46,185 nt of DNA from Methylophaga sp. (GTDB lineage: Bacteria; Pseudomonadota; Gammaproteobacteria; Nitrosococcales; Methylophagaceae), in NCBI GenBank assembly GCA_026988435.1, contig JALSLH010000064.1:1-46185 (forward strand), in the 5' to 3' direction. The first letter of the stretch is position 1. Each line of letters starts with the position of its first letter. A model generated the notes under the pieces. It did not search any database and was not told where the DNA came from. It saw nothing but the letters and a program-made list of their open reading frames with translations. Shown here one piece after another: positions 17,587 to 26,465 of the stretch. Made by a program: the position numbers and the translations under genes.

Positions 17587-19398
17587 TCAATCCAATGCAA
17601 AAGTCATGACGCCACCACCCATTTGGGTGTAATGTGCCAATTCTTTAAACGCACCTACCGCACCCAAACCAGCAGTCGGATCTTGCAAGTCAAAAACCAA
17701 GCCCACACCAGGCCAACCACCGACACCATAGTAGATAGAAATATATTGTTTTCCATTATGCTTATAAGTAATCGGATGACCAATCACCCCAGAAGGCAAT
17801 TTAAACTTCCAAAGCTCTTCGCCATTTTTTGAGTTAAGCGCTTTGATATAGCCATCTAAGGTGCCGTAGAAAACCAAGTCGCCAGCGGTCGCCATCGTGC
17901 CACCCCAAACTGCAAACTTTTCAGCAATTTCCCACTTAAATTCACCCGTTACAGAGTCCATTGCCTTAACTTGCCCCAAAGTTCCTTTGGGCCCTGGGTA
18001 CATGTTTAGCGTTGCGCCAACAAAGAATTGACCTGCACGGTATGGCAGCATGAACGGTTCCCAATCCATACAGATATGATTGGTTCCCATAAAGAATGTT
18101 TTCTTGACAGGGTCGTAAGATTCAATACCCTGATTGTGGTAACCCATAGCAGAAGGACAAATGCCTTTTGCTTCATGATCCATATGTGTTGAATACTCAG
18201 GATCACGAATAGGCAGGCCTGTTTTTAGATCGACTTTTTTAACCCAGTTAACAGTGTCGTCAATTTTGAATGCATTAACTAGATCACCATTTTCACGGTT
18301 CAATGTATAAACCAAACCATTTCTATCTGGGTGGGTCAGCAATTTAGTCATTTTGCCATCGACCATTTGCTCAGATAAGCCCATGTAGTTCACACCGGCA
18401 TAATCCCACTCATCATGCGGTGTTTTTTGGTAACCAAACTTGGCTTTACCGGTATTAACATCACGCCCCCAAATAGTCATAGTCCATTTGTTATCACCTG
18501 GGCGCATAGTTTCATTCCACGGTGCAGGATTACCTGAACCATAGTAAAGCATTTCTAAATCACTATCGTAAGCGTACCAACCCCAGTTAGTACCGCCGCC
18601 AATTTTCCAGGCATCATCTTCCCAAGTTTTAGTGCCTAAGCCATACTGTCCATAATGTGGGTTGTCTTCATTAAAGCCTTTCCCAATCCCTATATCTTTA
18701 TCGGGTCCTGTTGCATAGACTCGCCAAACTTGTGAACCGTCCTTAATGTTATAGGCCGTCGCGTAGCCACGTACACCTAGCTCAGCTCCAGCACTACCCA
18801 CAATGACTAAATCTTTTGCAACAAAGGGAGCGGAGGTTAAAGTTGAGCCCATAGATATGTCTGAATTCTCTATTTTCCAGAGCATTTTTCCCGTTTTAGC
18901 ATGAATAGCCACCACATGCCCATCTAGCTGATCTTGGAAAATAGTGGGTGGATAATCTTTAGTTCCTGGTGCATAAGCTAAACCTCTGTTTACCACATCA
19001 CAACAGGCGACAGCACGTGCTGCTGGATTTTGCTTAGGTTTGTATTCCCATAAGATTTTATCTGGCTCGTTTAAATCCAGCGCAAAAATATTGTTTGGAA
19101 AAGGAGAATGAACATACATAATACCGTCAACGACTAGAGGTCCTCCTTCATGACCATTAAGCACACCCGTTGAAAAAGACCAGACTGGTTTAAGCTTATG
19201 TACGTTCTGGATATTAATCTGGTACATATTACTATAATGACTCGCATCATAATCTTTGGTTTGCATGACCCAGTTGGTGTTCTGTTCCGATAAATCCTCT
19301 AACCTCTTGTTGGCACTAGCTTGCTGAGATACGGCAAAAATTGCACTAGAAACTAATAGTGTAGTTCCCATATTCCGAGCAAATTTTTTAATTTGCAT
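17587..19398 (-). CDS. mxaF: Methanol dehydrogenase large subunit MxaF (calcium type)
   Basis: The catalytic PQQ-containing alpha subunit, oxidising methanol to formaldehyde in the periplasm. The 603-residue precursor has a signal peptide ending QQASA near residue 29 and an eight-bladed propeller. Key residues are visible: the vicinal disulfide Cys132-Cys133 ([13 protein letters not shown]), metal ligands Glu206 ([10 protein letters not shown]) and Asn290 ([10 protein letters not shown]), and catalytic Asp332 in [10 protein letters not shown]. Two residues after Asp332 is Ala334; lanthanide-type XoxF enzymes have Asp there, so this is a calcium-type MxaF, in line with mxaI in the operon. AGGAGG precedes the ATG. 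Confidence 0.98.
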   Translation of the reverse strand: MQIKKFARNMGTTLLVSSAIFAVSQQASANKRLEDLSEQNTNWVMQTKDYDASHYSNMYQINIQNVHKLKPVWSFSTGVLNGHEGGPLVVDGIMYVHSPFPNNIFALDLNEPDKILWEYKPKQNPAARAVACCDVVNRGLAYAPGTKDYPPTIFQDQLDGHVVAIHAKTGKMLWKIENSDISMGSTLTSAPFVAKDLVIVGSAGAELGVRGYATAYNIKDGSQVWRVYATGPDKDIGIGKGFNEDNPHYGQYGLGTKTWEDDAWKIGGGTNWGWYAYDSDLEMLYYGSGNPAPWNETMRPGDNKWTMTIWGRDVNTGKAKFGYQKTPHDEWDYAGVNYMGLSEQMVDGKMTKLLTHPDRNGLVYTLNRENGDLVNAFKIDDTVNWVKKVDLKTGLPIRDPEYSTHMDHEAKGICPSAMGYHNQGIESYDPVKKTFFMGTNHICMDWEPFMLPYRAGQFFVGATLNMYPGPKGTLGQVKAMDSVTGEFKWEIAEKFAVWGGTMATAGDLVFYGTLDGYIKALNSKNGEELWKFKLPSGVIGHPITYKHNGKQYISIYYGVGGWPGVGLVFDLQDPTAGLGAVGAFKELAHYTQMGGGVMTFALD

Positions 19399-19426
19399 GT
19401 TTCCTCCTGATTGATTTTTTATTTAG

Positions 19427-19490
19427 AAGCATTTGCCAACGCTGCACTAAAAAGCCACTGATCAAGCTAACGGTAAATTGGCAAATGCTT
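19427..19490 (-). promoter_or_regulatory. Inverted repeat in the mxaF leader
   Basis: AAGCATTTGCCAA (19427-19439) and TTGGCAAATGCTT (19478-19490) are perfect 13-bp inverted repeats separated by 38 bases. They lie 29-92 bases upstream of the mxaF ATG. No T-run follows on the transcribed strand, so this is either a 5'-leader stem-loop on the mxaF mRNA or an operator. A possible -10 (TACAAT on the minus strand, 19498-19503) lies just upstream, which would put the repeat in the transcript; I could not find a convincing -35. Confidence 0.6.
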
Positions 19491-19672
19491 AATCGTTATT
19501 GTATGTACTTAACAAACTCTCGAATACGGAATAAATGACTAATAAAGAAGGAATAAACCTTGCGCCAACCCAGGAAATATTCCCGCTTAGCTTTGTTTAT
19601 AAAAAGGAAAAGCTCCTATATCATTTAACAGCAAATTTATTCATGATATTGCTTATTTTTAAATAATTATTC

Positions 19673-20332
19673 ATGACTAAAATTAGTGTTTTATTGGTTG
19701 ACGACCATGCCGTCGTTAGAGAAGGCTACAAATCTTATTTATCTCTCTCAGAAAAAATAGGCACTATTTATGAAGTAGATAGCGGCGAATCAGCCTGTCA
19801 ACACTATATGCAACAGCCAGCTGATGTAGTAGTAATGGATTTATCTATGCCCGGCATGGGAGGGTTAGAATGTATTAGGCGTTTAATTAGCCGTGAACCA
19901 CGCTGTAAAATTTTAGTTTTTAGTATTCATAATGAACTTATTTATGCAACCCGAGCGATTAAATCAGGCGCTAAAGGCTATATCTGCAAAAGTAGCGTCC
20001 CCGAAACACTAGTAGAGGCAGTATGTTCTATCGCACAAGGGCAAACTTATATTGACGCACCCATGGCTCAACAACTCGCTGTTAATATGATTACTGAGCA
20101 AAATGATGAGTCTAAGATCAAACTACTTTCCCCGCGTGAGTTTGATGTTTTTTGTTTACTAGCCAATGGCAATAGCCCACGAGAAGTAGCCGAAAACCTC
20201 CATTTAAGCTATAAAACGGTGTGTAATCACAGTACCACCATTAAAGAAAAACTAGCAGTTAAAACAATTGCTGAGTTTACTTTAATGGCAACGCGACAAG
20301 GACTAATAGAGCCTGATAAGCTAGGAGACTAA
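19673..20332 (+). CDS. mxaB: MxaB, NarL/FixJ-family response regulator
   Basis: A DNA-binding response regulator for methanol oxidation genes. The receiver domain has Asp10-Asp11, phosphoacceptor Asp56 (VVVMDLSMPGMGG) and Lys in GAKGYICKSS. The LuxR-type HTH is LSPREFDVFCLLANGNSPREVAENLHLSYKTVCNH, quoted here by its ends only: it spans about residues 144-178. At 219 residues it is full length. It is divergent from mxaF across 274 bp, the arrangement in which MxaB is found in gammaproteobacterial methanotrophs. The HTH has Asn-His-Ser where many relatives have Tyr-His-Val, a minor oddity. Confidence 0.85.
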   Translation: MTKISVLLVDDHAVVREGYKSYLSLSEKIGTIYEVDSGESACQHYMQQPADVVVMDLSMPGMGGLECIRRLISREPRCKILVFSIHNELIYATRAIKSGAKGYICKSSVPETLVEAVCSIAQGQTYIDAPMAQQLAVNMITEQNDESKIKLLSPREFDVFCLLANGNSPREVAENLHLSYKTVCNHSTTIKEKLAVKTIAEFTLMATRQGLIEPDKLGD

Positions 20333-20338
20333 AATAGA

Positions 20339-20370
20339 AAGCGCATCACACACGCACAAACGATGCGCTT
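20339..20370. terminator. Hairpin between convergent mxaB and a propeller gene, made from a REP-like repeat
   Basis: AAGCGCATC (20339-20347) and GATGCGCTT (20362-20370) form a 9-bp stem with a 14-base loop. The right arm continues into GTCAGCACACCCTAC, matching the repeat at 14655-14685. It sits between the mxaB stop and the stop of the convergent propeller gene and probably helps terminate both. Confidence 0.6.
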
Positions 20371-20387
20371 CCTATCGTCAGCACACC

Positions 20388-21341
20388 CTACTTCTTCATG
20401 CATACTTTGGATTCACTTACAAACTGCCCAAAAGCTCGACTTCCCTCACTCAGATTAATCAGTTTTAACGCCTTATCTGTTTGAGTGTCAAACACACTCA
20501 AACTGCCATCAAACCAGTTCAACACAAATAAATGCTGATTTTCTTCATCGACTGCGATATTTTCAGGGTATGCCCCTGTTTTTAAAATATGAATGAGTTT
20601 ATGAGTTTTAGCATCTAATACACTCACGGTATTTTCCAGTTGATTGCTAACATATACCTTATGCTGTTTTTGGTCGACTGCTACACCATAAGGCATACGT
20701 CCTACTTTAATTCGTTTTATTTCGGATAAATCCGCTAAATCAACAATACTCAAGGTATTACCTTGTGAATTGGCAATATAAGCAAATCGCTTATCCATAG
20801 CAAGCGCAAAAGGCGCCCGCCCGACGGCTATATTTTTAATCACCTGAAAGTTATCTGTATCTATCACTGAGATACTATTACTTTCTCTATTAAGCACCCA
20901 CACTTGTGATTCACAGGCATTAGTCGCTATTCCTGCCGGTGATTTTCCAACGGTAATTTTTTTGATGGTACGTCCTGTCCCTGGGTGAATAACACCCACT
21001 AAATTCCTACTCCAATCACTATAATAAAGATGCCCGCCAGCAAAAACAGCACCAAAAGGACTTCCGCCAACACTGATATGCTCTAAGGGAATCAGTTTTT
21101 CGCTATCCATAAAACTGATCATACCCTGTTCAGGGTAAGTCACTGCAAACCATGGATTATGAGGACTGATTGCTATACCCGCAGGGCCTTTAAGTGTTGG
21201 TATTTTGGTTTTTAGCGATAAATCATGACGTTCAAAAACACTAACACTCTCCCCCTGTTGCTGATTAATATAAAAATAAGGAGCACTGGCTATCAAACCA
21301 GAGAAACCAAACAACAACAGAGCAAGAGAGAATTGAAGCAT
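20388..21341 (-). CDS. YVTN-family beta-propeller protein
   Basis: A 317-residue exported protein with a signal peptide (LALLLFGFSGLIASAPYF) and about seven repeats of the YVTN/NHL-like type (YIANSQGNTLSIVDL, VYVSNQLENTVSVLD, LFVLNWFDGSLSVFD). It lies two bases after the mxaD stop and is probably co-transcribed with it. Propellers of this kind are common next to PQQ-dependent dehydrogenase genes, but the molecular role is unknown. A second one is encoded at 23995-24948. Confidence 0.82.
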   Translation of the reverse strand: MLQFSLALLLFGFSGLIASAPYFYINQQQGESVSVFERHDLSLKTKIPTLKGPAGIAISPHNPWFAVTYPEQGMISFMDSEKLIPLEHISVGGSPFGAVFAGGHLYYSDWSRNLVGVIHPGTGRTIKKITVGKSPAGIATNACESQVWVLNRESNSISVIDTDNFQVIKNIAVGRAPFALAMDKRFAYIANSQGNTLSIVDLADLSEIKRIKVGRMPYGVAVDQKQHKVYVSNQLENTVSVLDAKTHKLIHILKTGAYPENIAVDEENQHLFVLNWFDGSLSVFDTQTDKALKLINLSEGSRAFGQFVSESKVCMKK

Positions 21342-21343
21342 AT

Positions 21344-21865
21344 TTATTTTTCTACTGCCTCTTTTAAGCCTTCCAGACCATTCTGAATAAAGCTATTCAT
21401 TGCATTAACAGCCGCTTCATCATTCAATCTTTTTGGCGGACTATTACTGGTATCCCCACGATAAAAACGACTTTTCCATTTAACCTTGGTTTTATCACCC
21501 TCGGCAATTAATTGAATAGCTGTCGTATAGGAACTTACAGGAAAAACATCGGTATCTTCAGTGCTTAAGCGATAATTGTATTCGTGGTCAGTCTCGCTAA
21601 AATAATCTAGCCCCTCTGTTAACACGCCACTTTTCAAAGTTAACTTACGCTCGTCGCCTGATTTATTGTTACCATCCCCCTTACTGGAGAGTACATCAGG
21701 ATGCCAATCTGAAATCTTGTCAAAGTCTTTAACGACTGTCCAGACCTTATCAATAGGCGCATTAATCATAATACTTTTATCTGCTTTTTTAGGTGTCGGT
21801 CCATGGGCATTAGCTCCCACCGAAATAACTGAAAAGAAAATAAAAAAAAGTCTGCTTAAGTTCAT
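21344..21865 (-). CDS. mxaD: MxaD, SRPBCC-fold methanol dehydrogenase accessory protein
   Basis: A periplasmic SRPBCC/START-like protein; MxaD is reported to aid the interaction of methanol dehydrogenase with cytochrome cL. It has a signal peptide ending ISVGANA, then HGPTPKKADKSIMINAPIDK, VWTVVKDFDKISDWHPDVLS and a C-terminal amphipathic helix. ATG 21865 is preceded by GGGGTG; the in-frame GTG at 21871 would add two residues. In many methylotrophs mxaD follows mxaL; here it is separate, beyond mxaB, paired with a propeller gene. Confidence 0.87.
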   Translation of the reverse strand: MNLSRLFFIFFSVISVGANAHGPTPKKADKSIMINAPIDKVWTVVKDFDKISDWHPDVLSSKGDGNNKSGDERKLTLKSGVLTEGLDYFSETDHEYNYRLSTEDTDVFPVSSYTTAIQLIAEGDKTKVKWKSRFYRGDTSNSPPKRLNDEAAVNAMNSFIQNGLEGLKEAVEK

Positions 21866-21916
21866 GCTCACCCCAATTTAGAAATTGATATTATCAAATA
21901 TAAATCGGGGACTGTA

Positions 21917-21953
21917 ATGGGAAGGATTCTTGTGTTTGTATGGGAATTATTCC
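21917..21953. promoter_or_regulatory. Tandem 13-bp direct repeats upstream of mxaD
   Basis: ATGGGAAGGATTC (21917-21929) and ATGGGAATTATTC (21940-21952) match at 11 of 13 positions and start 23 bases apart, close to two helical turns. The second includes the symmetric GGAATTATTCC. They lie 52-88 bases upstream of the mxaD start. A similar GGAAATATTCCC (19573-19584) is in the mxaF-mxaB intergenic region. They are candidate sites for a NarL-type regulator such as MxaB; this is inference. Confidence 0.35.
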
Positions 21954-22598
21954 TTAATGCTTCATAATTCCCAGCAATATGGCAATATGCGCTAATTCGG
22001 CAATGCTAGAGACTTGTAATTTTTTCTTAATTTGAGTCACGTAATTAGCGACAGTTTTATAACCTAAACATAATTCATCAGCTATTTTATGTGCCGTTAA
22101 GCCTTTAGCCAATAAGCGAAAAATATCAAATTCGCGGGTTGAAAATGTTTGTATAATCGATTGAAAATCATGCTCCGAGGCTTTATTGCCATTTTGCTTG
22201 AGTAGCCCCTGTTCAACATAGCGCTGTCCATTATAAATACTCTCTATCGCTTCTGGTAAAATTTCAGGTGCACTGTTTTTAGTAATATAACCCTTTGCTC
22301 CCGCATTTAAAGCGCGCGTAATATAAACCTGTTCATCATGCACGCTAAAGACTAAAATATTTATCTTTTCATTGCGTTGCACTAAGCGTTTGATAGTTTC
22401 TAAGCCCCCGATACCTGGCATAGATAAATCCAACACAACAATATCTGGCTGATAGGATTGATAAAACTGAATAGATTGCTCTCCTGACTCCGCTTCAGCA
22501 ACCACTTCTATATTGGATGAAGTAGCCAATAACAACTTAAAGCCGGCTCTTACTACCGCATGGTCATCGACTAACAAAACTTTTATTTTACTGTTCAT
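21954..22598 (-). CDS. NarL/FixJ-family response regulator
   Basis: A 214-residue two-component regulator. Receiver: Asp11-Asp12, phosphoacceptor Asp57 (IVVLDLSMPGIGG), Lys in GAKGYITKNS. HTH: FSTREFDIFRLLAKG and AHKIADELCLGYKTVANY. It overlaps the 3' end of the kinase gene by 4 bases (ATGA), so the two form a pair. It resembles MxaB throughout, suggesting a duplication. Comparable kinase-regulator pairs near methanol dehydrogenase genes are MoxY/MoxX and FlhS/FlhR of Paracoccus; which is orthologous I cannot tell. Confidence 0.9.
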   Translation of the reverse strand: MNSKIKVLLVDDHAVVRAGFKLLLATSSNIEVVAEAESGEQSIQFYQSYQPDIVVLDLSMPGIGGLETIKRLVQRNEKINILVFSVHDEQVYITRALNAGAKGYITKNSAPEILPEAIESIYNGQRYVEQGLLKQNGNKASEHDFQSIIQTFSTREFDIFRLLAKGLTAHKIADELCLGYKTVANYVTQIKKKLQVSSIAELAHIAILLGIMKH

Positions 22599-23902
22599 GA
22601 TAAAGGAATTTCTGCCTTAATTTGTAGTCCTTTGTTAACTTGAGATTGTATTTTAAAATCCCCCCCTAATAATTTGATTCTTTCTTTCATCCCTAATAAG
22701 CCAAACCCAGTTGAAATCTGCTCAAGTTCACAGCCTACTCCATCATCAGTAATGGATAAAACCAGCGTATCTGACTTTGGGTTCACCTGGAGACTAATAT
22801 CGACCTGTCTGGCTTGTGCATGACGCACAATATTAGTTAAACTTTCTTGAATCACCCGAAAAATTTGTATCACTATCGTTTGTTCTAGCTGATCAACGGT
22901 ATCATCATAGTGTAAAGTAAACACTGTTGGTGCATGTCTAACTTCCCATTGGTGTAACAAATCTTCCAACGTGGCTTTCAAACCCAATTCTGTCAATATT
23001 AGAGGATGTAACTGTTTCATCATTGAGCGAACAACAGTCATTAAATGGTCGCAAATTTCAATCATGGATGTGGTGATTTTTTTTGTATCTGCTTTTTCAT
23101 GTGCTGCAGTCACAGCCATGACTTTAATAGCCGTCAATGACTGACCAAACTCATCATGCAATTCCTGAGATAAATGTTGCCTTTCTTCTTCCTGAATTTC
23201 TAAAGAATGCTGGGTCAATGCCCTGTTTTGTTTTTCTGTTTTATCCAACACCCCCGTCATATGATTAATAGCTTTGGCTATATCATCATATTCCCGAGTA
23301 GAAAAATCAGCTAATCTCTTCTGATAGTCTCCCGTCTCAATCTCTTTAAGATGCTCAATAATTGAATGAATGGATTTGATGGTTTTATTAAACACTAATT
23401 GAACGGAAACAAAGGTCAAAAAAATCAACACCACTAAAGAACTAAAAAAGGCAATACTTTCTTGCCAAGCTTCCGAAATTTCATCCATCGGATTGGCTTG
23501 AATAATCAAAGTCAAGACACTGTTATTCGAAGTTTCAATGGGATATTCTACTTTTGGGTATTCACCAAGCACTAAATGAATAAACCAATCGGGCGGCATA
23601 TCATCTAATGTATTCTGTTGTCGATGTTGAGAAATATTAACTAACTCACCTGCTGCTGTTTTCAGTTGGATATTTAAGTGCCGCGTTTGTTCTAAACGAC
23701 TCAAACGAAACATCCAGTCAGTTTGATGGGTCTTGTTAGCTCCAATACCTATCTTAACTAGTTGCAATGCTAAATTAATGGAAGAATCAACCTCGTTACT
23801 AACCGATTGTCGTGCCTGCCAAATACCAATAGACCCCCCCAGAAAAAGAATACAGAACGAAATCAATAAAATTCTAATACTAATTTGATACCGTAAACTC
23901 AT
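22595..23902 (-). CDS. Membrane-bound histidine kinase (HisKA_3/HATPase, UhpB/NarX type)
   Basis: A sensor kinase with two transmembrane helices (about residues 8-28 and 153-174) around a periplasmic sensor of about 125 residues, a HAMP domain, then HisKA_3 with the phosphoacceptor His in LSQELHDEFGQSLTAIKV. The ATP-binding part has QESLTNIVRHAQARQ (N box), SITDDGVGCE (G1) and GFGLLGMKERI (G2). I start at ATG 23902 (MSLRYQISIRILL, AAGGAAA upstream, 435 residues); the open frame runs to 23986 but would add 28 residues resembling noise. It pairs with the response regulator 21954-22598. The signal sensed is not evident. Confidence 0.9.
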   Translation of the reverse strand: MSLRYQISIRILLISFCILFLGGSIGIWQARQSVSNEVDSSINLALQLVKIGIGANKTHQTDWMFRLSRLEQTRHLNIQLKTAAGELVNISQHRQQNTLDDMPPDWFIHLVLGEYPKVEYPIETSNNSVLTLIIQANPMDEISEAWQESIAFFSSLVVLIFLTFVSVQLVFNKTIKSIHSIIEHLKEIETGDYQKRLADFSTREYDDIAKAINHMTGVLDKTEKQNRALTQHSLEIQEEERQHLSQELHDEFGQSLTAIKVMAVTAAHEKADTKKITTSMIEICDHLMTVVRSMMKQLHPLILTELGLKATLEDLLHQWEVRHAPTVFTLHYDDTVDQLEQTIVIQIFRVIQESLTNIVRHAQARQVDISLQVNPKSDTLVLSITDDGVGCELEQISTGFGLLGMKERIKLLGGDFKIQSQVNKGLQIKAEIPLS

Positions 23903-23994
23903 TGGGAAAATTTCCTTATTTATTGCGATGACCCCAGCCATACGCTGAAAAATGCTATCTTGACACATTGTTATAACTTTACACAAGAGACACT

Positions 23995-24948
23995 ATGAAG
24001 CAAATTTTAGCGCTGGCGTTATTTTTAATCAGTAGCCAGGTTAATTCTGAAACAATCTATATCACCCTAGAAAAAGATAATGCCTTGGCTATTGTCGACC
24101 CCATAGCAGGCAAACTCTTAAAAACAGTTGCGATAGGTCAACGCCCGCGCGGCATTGTCTTAAGTAAAAATCAGCAACAACTGTATATTGCCAGCAGTGA
24201 CGATGATATTATTCAGGTTATTGATATTAAAACTTTAAAAGCCATAGGTACGTTACCTTCAGGAGAGGATCCAGAAACTTTTGCGATGAATCCATCAGGT
24301 GACCAGCTTTATGTCTCAAATGAAGATGATAGTCTCATTACTGTGATTGATATTAATACTGCTAAAGCCATTAAAACCATTCCCGTCGGTGTAGAACCGG
24401 AACCTGTCACTGTTAGCCCTGACGAAAAATGGGTCGTTAGCGCTTCTGAAGCAACCAATATGGTGCATTGGATTAACCGTAAAACATTGACTGTTGAGGA
24501 TAATACACTCGTTGATCCTCGCCCCAGAGGTTTAAGCTTTAGCGCAGATAGTCAACGGCTGTGGGTGACGTCTGAAATGGGTGGAACCGTTACCGTACTA
24601 GATGCAATAAAGCACAGTAAAATTAAAACCATTAAGTTTAATATTCCAGGGGTAAGCTCTGATAAAATCCAACCTGTTGGTGTGATTGTCGATAAGAAAA
24701 ATCAATGGGCTTTAGTTGCCTTAGGACCTGCTAATCGCGTCGCCTTAATTAATACACAGACATTAGCAGTAGAAAAATATTTTTTGGTAGGCCAAAGAGT
24801 TTGGAACCTAGCATTCTCCCCAGATCAAAAAAGAGTGTACACCACTAACGGGGTTAGTAATGATATTTCTATTATTGACCTTGATTTAATGAAAGTCACT
24901 AAATCAATTGCTGTCGGACGTTACCCATGGGGGTTAGTCGTTAAGTAA
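23995..24948 (+). CDS. PQQ-catabolism-associated YVTN beta-propeller protein
   Basis: A 317-residue exported protein: signal peptide MKQILALALFLISSQVNS, then about seven YVTN-like repeats (ETIYITLEKDNALAIVDP, LYIASSDDDIIQVIDI, LYVSNEDDSLITVIDI). The start and spacing recall the family of beta-propeller proteins encoded with PQQ-dependent alcohol oxidation systems (TIGR03866-like, from memory). It is transcribed divergently from the histidine kinase with 92 bases between starts, so they may share control. A role in periplasmic sensing or electron transfer is unproven. Confidence 0.85.
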   Translation: MKQILALALFLISSQVNSETIYITLEKDNALAIVDPIAGKLLKTVAIGQRPRGIVLSKNQQQLYIASSDDDIIQVIDIKTLKAIGTLPSGEDPETFAMNPSGDQLYVSNEDDSLITVIDINTAKAIKTIPVGVEPEPVTVSPDEKWVVSASEATNMVHWINRKTLTVEDNTLVDPRPRGLSFSADSQRLWVTSEMGGTVTVLDAIKHSKIKTIKFNIPGVSSDKIQPVGVIVDKKNQWALVALGPANRVALINTQTLAVEKYFLVGQRVWNLAFSPDQKRVYTTNGVSNDISIIDLDLMKVTKSIAVGRYPWGLVVK

Positions 24949-25015
24949 GTGGGTGTGAGAAGATACGAAGCGCATCATTTGTATATTTATGTACGCTTCT
25001 TACTTAGTTTCTTAA

Positions 25016-25103
25016 CTTAGGACTGAGAATTTTATATCTCTCCCCAAAAAAAACTGACTTGTCTTTTTGTCCAGTTTCGGGAGGTATTCATCCTCAGTCC
25101 TTA
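25016..25103. repeat. MITE-like palindromic repeat, copy 1
   Basis: About 88 bp with terminal inverted repeats (CTTAGGACTGAGAAT at the left; ATCCTCAGTCCTTAA at the right, whose complement is TTAAGGACTGAGGAT). Internally AAACTGACTTGTCTTTTTGT leads into CCAGTTTCGG, giving an AAACTG/CAGTTT stem. A second copy lies at 27025-27107. No open reading frame is inside, so it would need an outside transposase. It fills the gap between the propeller gene and the kinase gene and may also act as a terminator. Confidence 0.75.
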
Positions 25104-25157
25104 ATAGCAGTGAACCTAAACCTGCAAAAAAATAAGAAAGTTAAATATCATGCCAAA

Positions 25158-26090
25158 CTAAAATGTCCTCTCAAAACTATCCTGATAACGCTGTTTAAAC
25201 TGTGCCATAGTAAAGTGATGGTTTTGAGTACCATTATGTTCAATTTTTATCGCGCCTAATAGAGAAGCAATACGACCAGTTGTTGCCCAGTCAAAGTCAC
25301 TCAAAATGCCGAACAATAGACCAGCGCGAAACGCATCACCACAGCCTGTTGGGTCTCTTAATTCTTTAGCTTTAGCAGCAGGAATATCAATACACTCCCC
25401 TTGGCTATAAATTTTTGAACCCTGTCCACCTAGAGTAATCACTAAAGCATCAACTTTCTCTGCAATTTGTTCTAAAGTTAACCCCGTACGCTCTTGCATG
25501 AGTTCCGACTCATAATCATTAAACGTTGCCCAGGTTGCTAACTCTAATAGCGCCAGCAATTCTTCACCACTAAACATGGGCATGCCTTGACCCGGATCAA
25601 AAATAAACGGAACCCCTGCTTCAACAAACTCTTTAGCATGCTGTTGCATTCCTAGCTTGCCATCAGGTGAAACAATACCGATTTCAACGCCTTTGGCATC
25701 TAACACGGAATTAACATGCGACTCATTCATTGCCCCAGGATGAAATGCAGTAATTTGATTATCATCTTGGTCTGTAGTGATATAAGCTTGTCCAGTATAA
25801 TGCTCATCTAATTTTTGAATATATTCACTGGAGATTTGACACTGACTCAACCACTGTGCATACGGCTCAAAATCATGGCCTACAGTTGCCATAATTTTTG
25901 GCGTTTCCCCCAGTAATTTTAAGTTATATGCAATATTTCCAGCACACCCCCCAAATTCCCTTCGAATCACAGGCACTAAAAAAGACACATTTAACATATG
26001 TACTTTATCTGGCAGAATGTGATTTTTAAATTGGTCATGAAACACCATAATCGTGTCGTAAGCCATGGATCCACAAATCAATGCACTCAT
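25158..26090 (-). CDS. PfkB-family carbohydrate/nucleoside kinase (adenosine kinase-like)
   Basis: A 310-residue ribokinase-fold kinase. Motifs: VIRREFGGCAGNIAYNLKLLG near residues 41-61 (substrate-binding glycines) and DPTGCGDAFRAGLLFG near 252-267, containing the anion hole and catalytic Asp of PfkB signature 2. The pattern is closest to the adenosine kinase-like branch, but the substrate cannot be fixed from sequence. dgkA lies 15 bases upstream in the same direction, so they are probably co-transcribed. Confidence 0.88.
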   Translation of the reverse strand: MSALICGSMAYDTIMVFHDQFKNHILPDKVHMLNVSFLVPVIRREFGGCAGNIAYNLKLLGETPKIMATVGHDFEPYAQWLSQCQISSEYIQKLDEHYTGQAYITTDQDDNQITAFHPGAMNESHVNSVLDAKGVEIGIVSPDGKLGMQQHAKEFVEAGVPFIFDPGQGMPMFSGEELLALLELATWATFNDYESELMQERTGLTLEQIAEKVDALVITLGGQGSKIYSQGECIDIPAAKAKELRDPTGCGDAFRAGLLFGILSDFDWATTGRIASLLGAIKIEHNGTQNHHFTMAQFKQRYQDSFERTF

Positions 26091-26105
26091 TTATTTCTTT
26101 TCCTC

Positions 26106-26465
26106 TTAAATTAAAATCAACGCCCAAGTTAACGCCGCTAACGCCAACGATAACATAACTGCAGAAGAACCTATATCTTTTGCTCTACCTGACAGCTCAT
26201 GATGCTCGAATCCTATTCTATCAATAGCCGCCTCAACCGCTGAATTTAATAATTCAACCAACAACACTCCCACTAAACTCCCTATTAATAATACCCTTTC
26301 GATATTATTTTCAGTTAGCCAAACAGCTAAAGGAGCAGCAACTATCAATAAATAGACCTCTTGCCTGAAGGCTTCCTCATGTTTCCATACTGCTTTAAAA
26401 CCCGCTATTGAAAAAAAGAACGCATTAACGATACGTTTTACACCTTTTGCATTTTGATTAGCCAT
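26106..26465 (-). CDS. dgkA: Diacylglycerol kinase DgkA
   Basis: A small inner-membrane enzyme that phosphorylates diacylglycerol released during envelope oligosaccharide synthesis. It has three hydrophobic helices and the family block LLVELLNSAVEAAIDRIG near residues 65-82 with the Glu and Asn used in catalysis, followed by HHELSGRAKDIGSSAV. I prefer ATG 26465 (MANQNAKGVKRI, 119 residues); a TTG at 26474 would add three residues. The start lies within the first copy of a duplicated 195-bp segment. Confidence 0.95.
   Translation of the reverse strand: MANQNAKGVKRIVNAFFFSIAGFKAVWKHEEAFRQEVYLLIVAAPLAVWLTENNIERVLLIGSLVGVLLVELLNSAVEAAIDRIGFEHHELSGRAKDIGSSAVMLSLALAALTWALILI

Noticed and set aside
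17587..19398. MxaF could instead be a lanthanide-type XoxF
   Set aside because: The residue two positions after catalytic Asp332 is Ala ([10 protein letters not shown]), not Asp, and mxaI is in the operon; both indicate the calcium-type enzyme.
25059..25259. Short plus-strand open frame between the propeller and kinase genes
   Set aside because: It begins inside the MITE-like repeat and overlaps the 3' end of the kinase gene; no family resemblance.
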